This document shows positions 25,059-33,900 of a DNA stretch of 64,000 nucleotides, in pieces. The position numbers were made by a program, and so were the translations under genes. The DNA is taken from contig JBGARJ010000020.1 in NCBI GenBank assembly GCA_044230315.1, forward strand, positions 1 through 64,000, read 5' to 3'. This DNA is from M3007 sp044230315 (lineage in GTDB: Bacteria > Bacteroidota > Bacteroidia > Chitinophagales > Saprospiraceae). Numbering within the stretch: the first letter of the stretch is position 1; each line of letters starts with the position of its first letter. Below the pieces are notes generated by a model. It ran no database searches. It was not told the DNA's origin and was given only the letters and a program-made list of their open reading frames with translations.

Positions 25059-27998
25059 TCAGTGTTTTTCGAAATTGTACACGAGCGAAACATAGGCCAT
25101 GCGGCCGATCCGCGGGCCGCCGTAGGTCTGGAACTGACGGTTGTTGAACATGGCGTCGATCTTGGAACGGCCGCCGTTTTCGGCTTCGGTGCGGAATAGC
25201 GGAGCGATGCCGAAGATATTGGTTGCGCCGATCTTGAGCGTCGTGTGAATTTTATCCAAGGTGCAATTCCATTGCGCATCCACCATGTCGTAGGTCGGGA
25301 TCAGCCCGGTGAATTGCGGCGAGCCCTCAAACAAAAATCCTTTTATCCACTTGTAGGTAATATTGAATCCGGTGCGTTTCAGGCGGCCGATCGGCAGGTC
25401 GCGCGCCGATAATCCGAGGTTAAATTTGTGCTCCGGCGTGTTGAAGGCCGGTATGATCGGGTCGTCCACGCTCAATTTGTTGAGTTTGTTCCACGAATAG
25501 TTGCCGTTCCACTGGAAGTAGGTGCCAAAGTAATAATTCAGGCCGATGTTAAATCCCTGGGTGGTCACCTGGTTGATCGAGTTGGCCGACACCCGGTACA
25601 CCTGCAAGGTGTTCAGGTCGATAAAATTGCCGGTCACTTTGGCCGTAAGGCCCAGGTTGTAGCCGATAAACTGGTTGTAAATATTGAAATAGTACCCGGC
25701 GTCGACGTATAACTTGTTCCACAGCGTGGTGCGGTAGCCCAGTTCGAAGGTTTTGACCTTTTCCGGTTGTATGGGCGCGATCGTATCGTAACGCAGTTTG
25801 GAAACGTCGATGCCGGATGGGTTGCTGATGGCGTCCTTGAAGGACTCGATCGTGATCAGGCCGTTGAAGCCGTTCAGGTTGCCGAGCAGGATGGCCGGGC
25901 CCACGTTGAGGTTCAGGTACTGGTCGGTCAGCGTGGGGTTCCGGATGGCGGACGAGAAGGAAAACCGCAGGTAATTCTTTTGATTGGGTGCGTAAACCGC
26001 CGAAGCCGCCGGGGTAAACAACCAGTCGAAATTCTGGTTCTTGTCGGCGCGCAGGGTACCCGACAGAATAATGCGGTCGGCCATGATCTTCTTTTCAATG
26101 CCGGCGTAATAGCCCATCTCCCAGTTGGTAATGCGCTTGTAGGAAGAGTCGGTGGCCACGCCGTTCACGTCGCGTGTGTACTGCAGCGTATCGGAGAAAA
26201 TGGTGCCTTCGGAAACCGGGCGGTAGAACCGGACATTGGCCCCCACGGTGATGTGGTTGGTCCATTTCGGCGAAAAGATGTACTCGCCGTGTCCGTGGTA
26301 GAGGGCCGACTTATCAAAAAACAGGGTGCCGCCGGAAGTGCCCGATTTGGTGCTCACGATCCGGTTGAATTCCTTTTCAAACTCCGGCGTGCCGGGTTGA
26401 TAGAAATTATGGGTGCCATCGCCGTTTTGCTGGTTGGCATAATTCATCGATGCGAGGTGCCAAACGGACAGGGTGTCCCGGAAATCGTGGAACCACTGGG
26501 TGGCGGCGTCGTAATCAAAACTGGCTTCAAAAGTCACCGGATCTACCTTCAATTGCGGATAGCCCAGTTGTTTCATGCGGTTGTTGTATTGGGCGACGTT
26601 GGTCCAGAAATAGGAGTAGTCGCTCCCCCACTGGAAGTCCGACTTGGCGTTGTTCTGGAGCCGGAGCGCTGTGAAATACGGGTCGTATGATTTGCCGGCG
26701 TCTTCGTTGGTGGCGTAAAAGCGCAGGAAGAATTTGTCTTTTTTGCGCAACTCGAGGCGGTTTTGAAAGAACAGGATATCGCGCAGGCTGAAGCGGTTGT
26801 CGCCCTGGTACACGGTGGTGCCGCTGCCAAAACTGGACGACAGGATCAATTCGGGCGATTCGAAATCTTTGGCCGGGTTTAGCCGGAAATGGAACGCCGC
26901 GTTGGCCTTGTAGTTGCGGGTGTTGTAGTCCACCAGGTCAACTTCGTTGTATCCGGGGCGGTGGAATTGTTGCATCCCGTAAAACGCCGCCCAGGCCGAT
27001 TCGCGGGTCAGGTCGAAGCGCGCCTGGTAACCGTCGCCGTACCGGTTGACGGCGTCGTAGCGGCCGGGATTTTCCAGGGGCGTAAAATACTGCCCGGTTT
27101 CGCTTTGATACACCGGGTCATAGTTGTCGGCCACCCAATCGTAGGCGCGGAGGTAGAAAAAATTGAGTTTGAAGGCAAAAAAATCGCTGCCGGCCTTGTT
27201 CTTAACCGCCGCTGCATAGCGGATGGCGGCTTCGAACAGATCGCGTTCGCCGCCCTTGACGGAGGCGGCAAGGCCTTTTTGGATAAATGGGTCTTTGGTT
27301 TTGATGCTGATGACCCCATTGAAGGCGTTGGGCCCGTAAAACGGCCCGCTCGCGCCGGCCACCAGTTCGACGCCTTGCACGTCGAGTTCGGAAGAACCCA
27401 GGAAGTTGCCCAGTGAAAAGTTCAGCCCCGGCGCCTGGTTGTCGACGCCGTCGATGATCTGCAGCGAGCGTACCGGGCTGGTGGAGTTGAAGCCGCGGGT
27501 GTTGATAATCGTAAACCCGAGAGAAGCAGTGGTGAGGTCCACACCTTTCAGATTGCCCAGGCCGTTGTAGAAACTGACAGCGGGCGTTTCTTTGATGGCG
27601 ATGGCATCCAGGTTTTCCACCGTGAGCGGCGCCGCTTTTTGTTTTTCATCGATCCGTTGACCGCGCACCACCGTTTCTTCAATAATAATCGAATTGGGTT
27701 GCAGGCGGATGACGAGTTTTTCATCAGCGTTGGTTACTTGTACATCCTGGGTCGTATAACCCGTGTATGAAACCCGCAGCTGGATCGGCACCGCCGTCAC
27801 CTTTAGCAAAAACTCGCCTTCATAATTGGTGATCGTGCCGCCTTCCCCACCTGGAATTGCTATGGCGGCCCCGATCAACTCCTCTCCTGAATCGGCATCC
27901 TGCACGCGCCCGCGCAGCGTAATTTGGGCTTGCGCCAGCACACTGTCCAGGAGGATGCACAACAGACTGAGCATCAAAATTTTGTTGAGTTGCTTCAT
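25059..27998 (-). CDS. TonB-dependent outer-membrane receptor with carboxypeptidase-like N-terminal domain
   Basis: A 979-aa outer-membrane receptor. Signal peptide (ILMLSLLCILLDSVLAQAQ), a carboxypeptidase-regulatory-like domain (about 25-105, ITLRGRVQDADSGEELIGA, YTGYTTQDVQV), a plug domain (about 115-240, IIIEETVVRGQRID, RSLQIIDGVDNQAPG, VELVAGASGPFYGPNAFNG) and a large beta-barrel ending in GRMAYVSLVYNFEK with a terminal aromatic-rich strand. It imports a ligand too large for porins using TonB energy. No SusD-like lipoprotein is adjacent, so a classical Sus pair is not supported. The downstream partner is the secreted hydrolase-like gene. ATG 28004 is an alternative start two codons upstream. 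Confidence 0.93.
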   Translation of the reverse strand: MKQLNKILMLSLLCILLDSVLAQAQITLRGRVQDADSGEELIGAAIAIPGGEGGTITNYEGEFLLKVTAVPIQLRVSYTGYTTQDVQVTNADEKLVIRLQPNSIIIEETVVRGQRIDEKQKAAPLTVENLDAIAIKETPAVSFYNGLGNLKGVDLTTASLGFTIINTRGFNSTSPVRSLQIIDGVDNQAPGLNFSLGNFLGSSELDVQGVELVAGASGPFYGPNAFNGVISIKTKDPFIQKGLAASVKGGERDLFEAAIRYAAAVKNKAGSDFFAFKLNFFYLRAYDWVADNYDPVYQSETGQYFTPLENPGRYDAVNRYGDGYQARFDLTRESAWAAFYGMQQFHRPGYNEVDLVDYNTRNYKANAAFHFRLNPAKDFESPELILSSSFGSGTTVYQGDNRFSLRDILFFQNRLELRKKDKFFLRFYATNEDAGKSYDPYFTALRLQNNAKSDFQWGSDYSYFWTNVAQYNNRMKQLGYPQLKVDPVTFEASFDYDAATQWFHDFRDTLSVWHLASMNYANQQNGDGTHNFYQPGTPEFEKEFNRIVSTKSGTSGGTLFFDKSALYHGHGEYIFSPKWTNHITVGANVRFYRPVSEGTIFSDTLQYTRDVNGVATDSSYKRITNWEMGYYAGIEKKIMADRIILSGTLRADKNQNFDWLFTPAASAVYAPNQKNYLRFSFSSAIRNPTLTDQYLNLNVGPAILLGNLNGFNGLITIESFKDAISNPSGIDVSKLRYDTIAPIQPEKVKTFELGYRTTLWNKLYVDAGYYFNIYNQFIGYNLGLTAKVTGNFIDLNTLQVYRVSANSINQVTTQGFNIGLNYYFGTYFQWNGNYSWNKLNKLSVDDPIIPAFNTPEHKFNLGLSARDLPIGRLKRTGFNITYKWIKGFLFEGSPQFTGLIPTYDMVDAQWNCTLDKIHTTLKIGATNIFGIAPLFRTEAENGGRSKIDAMFNNRQFQTYGGPRIGRMAYVSLVYNFEKH

Positions 27999-28214
27999 AC
28001 ACATAAGTGATTAATTTTCAGATAATACTTCTCGAAACAGCGCATTTTCTAAAACCCTGTTTGCCTTGCAAAAAAAGAAAGAAAATTTGATTCCAAATCA
28101 AAAAACCTGGCGGTATGCCTGAACTTGTAATTCTTCCAATGGAGCTGCCGGCAAATGGCGACTGTTTGCCGGGCCCGGCCGGTTTGGGGAAGTAAGCCCG
28201 GGTCGTCGCAGCGT

Positions 28215-28834
28215 TCATACCCCCATGAGAAAGTCCACCAGGTTTTCGTCGTTGTCCAGGTTGAGTTTTCGCCGCAGGCGGTACCGGCTGCCCTCCACGC
28301 CGCGCACGGAGATGTTGAGCAGGTGGGCGATCTCTTTGGTGTTCAGGTTCATGCGCAGATAGGCGCAAAGGCGGTAATCGTTTGGGCTGAGTTGCGGAAA
28401 ATGTTCCCGCAGCCGCTTGAGGAAATCGCCGTATACCTGGTCGAAATGCACGGCGAATTGTTCCCAATCCTGATCGGTGCGGGTATCGAGTTGGAGCAAG
28501 CGCAGCACGCGGCGGAGTTCGTTGCGCAATTCATGGGTCGAGTGCTCCCGTTGCAACACGCGCTCGAGGGCTTCCTGGATGCTGGCGAGCATTTCGCCTT
28601 TTTGAACCAGGTGCATGGTGGCCAATGCCAGTTCTTCGTTTTTGTGCTGTACTTCCGCTTCGAGTTTTTCGTTCTGCACCCGCACCAGTTCCTGTTCGGT
28701 TTGTTCGGCGCGTTGACGCTGCTGGGCTTCTTTTTTGAGGTGTTCCTGGGTGAGTTCGGCCTTTTCCCGCTCGAATCGCCGGCGTTGCGCCAGCGCCAGG
28801 GTCAGCAGCACTGTTCCGGCCAGCAGCCCGATTC
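28215..28834 (-). pseudogene. Truncated LuxR-type regulator (C-terminal half of a membrane sensor-regulator)
   Basis: The minus-strand frame holds only the end of a Bacteroidota one-protein sensor-regulator: a transmembrane segment (LLAGTVLLTLALAQRRR), a long charged coiled coil (about 28540-28790), and a LuxR-like HTH with LSPNDYRLCAYLRMNLNTKE and IAHLLNISVRGVEGSRYRLR. Such proteins normally carry several hundred residues of periplasmic sensor (often beta-propeller plus Y_Y_Y) before the membrane segment. Here homology stops just before the membrane helix, at about 28835, where the plus-strand GH16 fragment begins. The upstream part of the open frame is only the reverse of GH16. The 5' half and promoter are missing, so expression is doubtful. 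Confidence 0.75.
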
Positions 28835-28837
28835 TGT

Positions 28838-29159
28838 GTTCGGAATCGGGCACACCAAAGCATTCAATACCATGAACGGCAACCAGGCGGTACAGGCGCA
28901 TTTCCTGCCCGATGCTGCCGGCCGTTTTTACGAGTACGCCATCGAATGGACCCCCGAACGGATGACATTCATAATCGACAACCTGGTGTATCATACCTTT
29001 GTCAACCGGGGTGCCAGTTTTGCGGCCTGGCCCTTCGACCAGCGATTTTACCTGTTGCTCAACCTGGCCGTCGGCGGTAATTGGGGCGGTAAAATGAGGG
29101 TCGACGATTCCATTTGGCCCCAACGCCTCGAAGTCGATTATGTCCGGGTGTATCAATAG
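28838..29159 (+). pseudogene. GH16 laminarinase-like fragment (C-terminal part only)
   Basis: About 107 codons match the end of GH16 beta-glucanases: GHTKAFN, FYEYAIEWTPERMTFIIDN, WPFDQRFYLLLNLAVGGNWG and SIWPQRLEVDYVRVYQ before the stop. The catalytic ExDxxE region and all preceding sequence are missing. Homology begins at the junction with the regulator fragment, inside an inverted repeat (CCCGATTC, 28827-28834, with GAATCGGG, 28843-28850). It lies 27 bp upstream of an intact GH16 gene, so the pair was probably tandem glucanase genes. Confidence 0.8.
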
Positions 29160-29186
29160 CCGTAAATGATCCAAAAACTGTACAAT

Positions 29187-30386
29187 ATGTTGAAAATCAA
29201 AAAATTTGCTGTCCTGGCTGTGTTTGCCGCCGGCTTGCTGGCCTGCTCGAAATGGACCAATACGCCATCCGATCCGGTAAAGCCCGTCGTATCCATTTCG
29301 GATGTCAGCCAGGCCGAAGGAAAGGGCCACAACACGATCCAGTTTGCCGTGAAATTGACCGCGGCCACCACCACAAACGTCCTCGTGAACTACTCCACCC
29401 TCGACGGCACCGCGAAAGCCGGCGCCGATTATGTGGCCGTGGCGAACGCCGAACTGATCTTCGCCCCGGGCGAAACCGAAAAGAGCATTTCAGTGGCGGT
29501 GCTGGGCGATACGAATAAAGAAGGCGACGAATCCTTCGAGGTGCTGCTGCTCAACCCGGTGAATGCCACCCTCGGTCAGGCCCGCGGCAAGGCCACCTTG
29601 CTCAACGACGACGGCTCCAACCCACTGGTCATCCCGACCGGCGGCTACAGCACCCCGCTGAGCTACCCGGGCAAGTCGCTGGTTTGGCACGATGAGTTCG
29701 ACGGCAATGCGCTGGACGCCGTGGTGTGGATGCCCGAGATCGGCACCGGCCAAGGTGGTTGGGGAAATAACGAATTGCAGTATTACCGACCGGATAACAC
29801 GTATTTTCAGGATGGAAACCTGATCATAGAAACCCGTGAGGAAAACTTCAATGGCAGTCCGTATACGTCTTCCCGCCTGATCACCAAGGGCAAAAAAGAG
29901 TTTCAATACGGCAGGATCGACATCCGGGCGGTTCTGCCCGAGGGCCAGGGTTTGTGGCCGGCGCTGTGGTTGCTCGGCGCCAACATCGACCAGGCCGGCT
30001 GGCCTGCCTGCGGCGAGATCGATCTCATGGAACTGATCGGCAGTCAGCCCGACCGGGTGTACGGCACTATTCACTATGGCGCAAGCGTAAATGAGCACCA
30101 GCAAAAAGGCGCTTCCAAAGCGCTGAACGGCAACGCCAAATTCGCAGAAGCCTTCCATGTCTTTTCGCTGGATTGGGAGCAGAACCGCATCCGCTGGTAC
30201 GTCGACGACGTGTTGTACCACGAAGTGACGCCGGCTTCGCTGGTCGCCGGCCAACCCTGGCCGTTCAACCAGAAGATGTTCTTCATTTTCAACGTAGCAG
30301 TAGGCGGCAACTGGCCCGGTAGCCCCGACGGTTCCACCGTTTTCCCCCAACGGATGATCGTGGATTACATCCGGGTGTTTCAGTGA
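29187..30386 (+). CDS. GH16 beta-glucanase (laminarinase-like) lipoprotein with Calx-beta domain
   Basis: A 399-aa surface or periplasmic enzyme expected to cleave beta-1,3(-1,4)-glucans. Lipoprotein signal with Cys20 in AAGLLACSK. A Calx-beta domain spans about 25-135 (ISDVSQAEGKG, NYSTLDGTAKAGADYV, FAPGETEKSISV). The GH16 jelly roll follows: LVWHDEFDGNALD, YGRIDIRAVLPEGQGLWPA, the catalytic E277-D279-E282 in CGEIDLMELIG, and VAVGGNWPG with FPQRMIVDYIRVFQ at the end. All catalytic residues are present. The start at 29187 was preferred over ATG 29166 because it gives a compact lipoprotein signal. It follows a truncated GH16 copy and ends before a strong terminator. Confidence 0.92.
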   Translation: MLKIKKFAVLAVFAAGLLACSKWTNTPSDPVKPVVSISDVSQAEGKGHNTIQFAVKLTAATTTNVLVNYSTLDGTAKAGADYVAVANAELIFAPGETEKSISVAVLGDTNKEGDESFEVLLLNPVNATLGQARGKATLLNDDGSNPLVIPTGGYSTPLSYPGKSLVWHDEFDGNALDAVVWMPEIGTGQGGWGNNELQYYRPDNTYFQDGNLIIETREENFNGSPYTSSRLITKGKKEFQYGRIDIRAVLPEGQGLWPALWLLGANIDQAGWPACGEIDLMELIGSQPDRVYGTIHYGASVNEHQQKGASKALNGNAKFAEAFHVFSLDWEQNRIRWYVDDVLYHEVTPASLVAGQPWPFNQKMFFIFNVAVGGNWPGSPDGSTVFPQRMIVDYIRVFQ

Positions 30387-30401
30387 GCCGGTTGATGCCT
30401 G

Positions 30402-30416
30402 GTGATTGAGGCACTA
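30402..30416 (+). repeat. Short direct repeat GTGATTGAGGCACTA, copy 1
   Basis: The 15-mer recurs exactly at 30668-30682 and, inverted with one mismatch, at 30811-30825. The copies lie on both sides of the tRNA-Val gene. Confidence 0.6.
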
Positions 30417-30450
30417 GATATATTTGCTTTTGATACAATTATGGTTGGTT

Positions 30451-30483
30451 GCCGGTCACTGCGCGCAGTGGCCGGCATTTTTT
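30451..30483 (+). terminator. Rho-independent terminator after the GH16 gene
   Basis: GCCGGTCACTGC pairs with GCAGTGGCCGGC (12-bp potential stem, one wobble, tight loop) and is followed by ATTTTTT. It lies 65 nt after the GH16 stop. Confidence 0.8.
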
Positions 30484-30493
30484 CAGGGAAAAC

Positions 30494-30525
30494 TTGTGAT
30501 TTTGTTTCAGCGCGCCCTATTTTTG
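30494..30525 (+). promoter_or_regulatory. Putative promoter of tRNA-Val
   Basis: TATTTTTG (30518-30525) matches TAnnTTTG, and a TTG at 30494-30496 lies 21 nt upstream, close to the Bacteroidota -33/-7 spacing. The tRNA begins 15 nt after the element. Confidence 0.55.
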
Positions 30526-30539
30526 TCGCCCCAATTCCC

Positions 30540-30614
30540 CGGAGCATAGCTCAGCTGGTTTAGAGCGTGCGCTTCACACGCGCAAGGTCACTGGTTCGAA
30601 TCCAGTTGTTCCGA
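30540..30614 (+). tRNA. tRNA-Val (anticodon CAC)
   Basis: A full cloverleaf can be folded: acceptor CGGAGCA with TGTTCCG (one G-T pair), D-arm GCTC/GAGC, anticodon stem TGCGC/GCGCA with loop TTCACAC giving anticodon CAC (reads GUG), and T-arm ACTGG/CCAGT with TTCGAAT. The discriminator is A at 30614. CCA is not encoded. It has its own promoter-like sequence and terminator, so it is a single-gene unit. Confidence 0.95.
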
Positions 30615-30618
30615 CGGC

Positions 30619-30645
30619 AAGGTCACCCACGGGTGGCCTTTTTTT
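30619..30645 (+). terminator. Terminator of tRNA-Val
   Basis: AAGGTCACC pairs with GGTGGCCTT (one T-G pair) around a small loop and runs into seven T residues, beginning four bases after the tRNA. Confidence 0.85.
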
Positions 30646-30667
30646 GTTTCTGCCGGACGGCCCGCTC

Positions 30668-30839
30668 GTGATTGAGGCACTAAGTTATGGACAGTTTGAA
30701 CAGGCTCTTTTGGGCTGAGACAAGGCGCGACGAGGGAGTGTAGCGGGCTCTCCATGACCGAGGAGCAACGAAGTATCAGTCAAAAAGGGGCGTTCAAACT
30801 GTCTAAAACTTAGTACCTCAATCACTAGTGATTGAGGTA
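30668..30839. repeat. Foldback (palindromic) element next to tRNA-Val
   Basis: The left arm from 30668 (GTGATTGAGGCACTAAG, ending near GACAGTTTGAAC at 30701) pairs with the right arm 30791-30825 with few mismatches; weaker complementarity continues inward over CTGAGAC/GTATCAG-like segments, giving arms of about 50 nt around a GC-rich centre. The right edge is a 26-bp perfect palindrome (30814-30839). No coding potential is seen. It looks like a REP/MITE-type element, perhaps two nested repeats. Confidence 0.65.
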
Positions 30840-30906
30840 TGTTCCAGCGGTGGCGTTCCAGCGGAATACGATCTCCACTCCGTCCCCGTTCCGAAACTTG
30901 CTGTTG

Positions 30907-33900
30907 TTATGGCCGCCGGACCGCCGGCGAAACCAGGGCAAGCAAGCTGTCGTCGGCATCGAGCATATCCAGGTAAAACTGCTTGAAGGCCTGAAAATTG
31001 GCATGTTGGATAAAACGCTGGCGGAGCGTGACGTCGCGCCTGATCCGCAGGCCGCCCGGAATTTCCTCGAACGTAAGCGAATAAAAACCAAAAGGCGTGT
31101 CGATGACCTTGGGCTTGGGCGTTTCGGCCAGGCGATAACCGGCCGGTAATTCAAGGTCGACGGTTTCGCGGACGGGCGACAGTTCCAGCAAAACTTCTGC
31201 ATCGAGGTCGTTGTAACGTTTGGCGGCAAAAAGCGCTTTATGCGTAGGCGTGCTCAGCGGTAGCGGCAGCGGCAAGATGGAAAGCCCTGCTACCTGGTCC
31301 ATTTGATGAAAGGCCGTCAGGCGGGTGTGCGAGCGGAGCGGGGCATTGATGCTGTCCAGGTTTTGAAATTCTGTTTTCTCGACATCCAGATGGCTGAGTA
31401 CGCCGCCGCCGTAATAATCGGTGAGTTTTTTGTAGCGCTCCGCTTCCGTAGCGCGCAGCAGCACTTCCCGCCAATGGCCGGCAGCGGCGCCATAGCGCAC
31501 GACCTGTGCATCGAGATGCAGGTTGCCCAGCGTGTCGATCGTGGCCTGGGCATGAATATCCACGTGGGTAATATCCGGGTCGAGGGTATGGTTGGGTAGG
31601 CGGCGAATTTTGGTCTCGCCGTCGCGGATCACCAGCCCCCAGGCGTCGGAGTCGCTGTTGGGCAACACACCGCACGGAAAGTAATCGGTCGTCAGGTCGT
31701 CGAAGTGCAATTGGCCGTCGCTGGTTTGGTACGCCACGATGGCGTGGTTGAACACAAAGGCGGTAGGTCGTGGCTCTTCATTGCTGAAATTATGGGTGCT
31801 CACCAGGGTATACCAGGCCGGAATCCCCTGTTCGCGCAGCATGGTGATCATCAGGGTCGCCACGTCTTTGCAATCGCCGACCTTGGCCGACAGCGTGGCG
31901 CCCGGTTTTTTAGGCACATAGTTGCTGTTCAGAAACGGTACATAGGAGTAATTGATATCTTTGGTGATGAAGGTATGCAGGGCCTGCACGATTTCCGTCT
32001 CCGACATACCGGGTTGAAGCAGGGCGCGCGCCTGTTGCAGCACCTCATAGTTGGGTTCCGTGCGGCAGTAGGTTTTGCGTTGGTACCATTTTGCCACCCC
32101 GCTCCAATCCGGTGCGTCGCCCAGCATGAACCAGGCCATGGCATCGATATTGTCGGGCATCGCTTCTTCTTCCTCCAGTTTCGGGATATGGCGCCATTCC
32201 CAACGGCGGAGGTTGAAGGCGCCGGTATCGCGCTGGGTATGGGTTTTGTCCAGTCGGTTGTAAGCAAAGTAGACCTGCTGATCTTTGGGTAAGAGCAGTT
32301 CGAGTGTGGCCTTCACCACCGGCGCGGGCCAGGATGCAAAGCCCAGTTCGAGCATTTCGCCGGAGAATTCGTCCGGCATTCCGCGCTCGCTGGCGCCTTC
32401 AAGCAGGATCACGTCGCCAGGTTGAAGGTTTTTGAACACCGCCATTCCGCCCCACCCCATGTCGGGCGAAGTGATCGATCCGTCCTTTTTCATGACCCGG
32501 GCGTTGGTCACATTGCCCAACAGGCTGAGGTCGGCCTCCGTCCAGCGCTTGGCGCCGGCTTCGTTGCGAATAGCGATCACACACTTGGTGGTCGATTGGA
32601 ATTTCCGCTCTGCGGGAAGGTATACCAACTGCTGGACAAACAGCGGGATAACCGCCTCTTCATCGGGGTAGTCGGTCAACCAGGACCGGTCTTTGGCCAC
32701 ATCTTCCAGTTTGACCGGGGCGAAGTAGCCCGAAAAATTGGGTTTGTTTTCCAGCCGTTCGATTTTACTACCCAGGTCGTAATTGCTGCCCGATTTGAGT
32801 TTTTCCGCCCGGCGGTACCACTTCAGCGCTTCGGCTTCCTCCTTTTTTTCAATATAAATATCGCCGGCCAATTCGCACAGGCTGGCATCGTAGGGTTGTT
32901 CGCCGATCTGCTGCCGCACCAATTCGAGCGCCTCATCCACGCGCTCCTTTTCAAAAAGATAGGCGGCTTTTTGCTTACGGTATTGCGACAGGTAGGGCGC
33001 AATGGCCAGTACCTCGTCGTAGGCTTTCAGCACGTCGTCTACCTTTTCTTTTTGCTTGTAAAAGCGGATCACTTTGGCATAATCGGTCAGGTCGAAGGTG
33101 GTCTTCAGGCGTTTTTGCGCTTCGCGAAAACTTTTCTCGCGGTCTTTGTCTGTTTCCGCCTTGTACGATTCCGGTTTATAGCTGTCGTCTTTCAAATAAT
33201 CGAAGAGACGGGACTTCCATTTCGGACTGTCGTGTACCGCCAAAAACTGCTGGACGAGGCCCTTCACCGAGTCTTGTTTGCCTTTTTCCTTCAAAAACGT
33301 CAGGTACCGGTTGAGCACCGACCAATTGGTAGGCGAAAGCGCCAGCATATCTTCCAGGGCGGCCTGATAACGGGGTTCCTCCTGCTCGCGGTTGATCTTG
33401 AGCAGCCGGATATAGTGCTCGGCAAAGGTGGGTGTCCGGGTGGTATCCATTTCGCTCAGCAGCGCTTCGGCCCGCTCGGATTTGTCGTCGGCGTCGTAAA
33501 ATTTAGCCAGCAAAAAGCGCAGGAAGGCCGAACCGGGTTCCTGGGCGAGCAGGCCGGCAAAAAAGGCTTCGCCGTCTTCCCAGGCTTCGTATTTGGCGTA
33601 GGCCTTAGCCACGAGGTATAACCTCCAGGTATCCGGGCGATGGGCCTGCCAGTTGGCCAAAAGGGTTTGCAAATAGGGTTGTTCCTTGAAATCAGGCAAC
33701 CAGTTGCGGGTTGCCGGGATATAGGAACCGGTATAATCCGAACGGATATCCGTATACAGTTGACCTGTAGCAGGGTCGGTAAACCGCAGGACAAAACGCG
33801 TGGGTGGCGTCCAGGACGCTCCTGAATAATCAGCGGTATCGTCGAATTCGTGCGTTTCATCCTGGTCGCCGTCGTTATCCAAATCGTTGAATTCCAGCCG

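Noticed and set aside
25059..27998. Receptor interpreted as half of a SusC/SusD pair
   Set aside because: No SusD-like lipoprotein is present on either side; the adjacent gene is a T9SS hydrolase-like protein.
28155..29159. Single plus-strand frame running through the regulator and GH16 fragments
   Set aside because: Only its last third matches a protein family (GH16). The first part is the reverse complement of the regulator's coding sequence, so the continuous frame is accidental.
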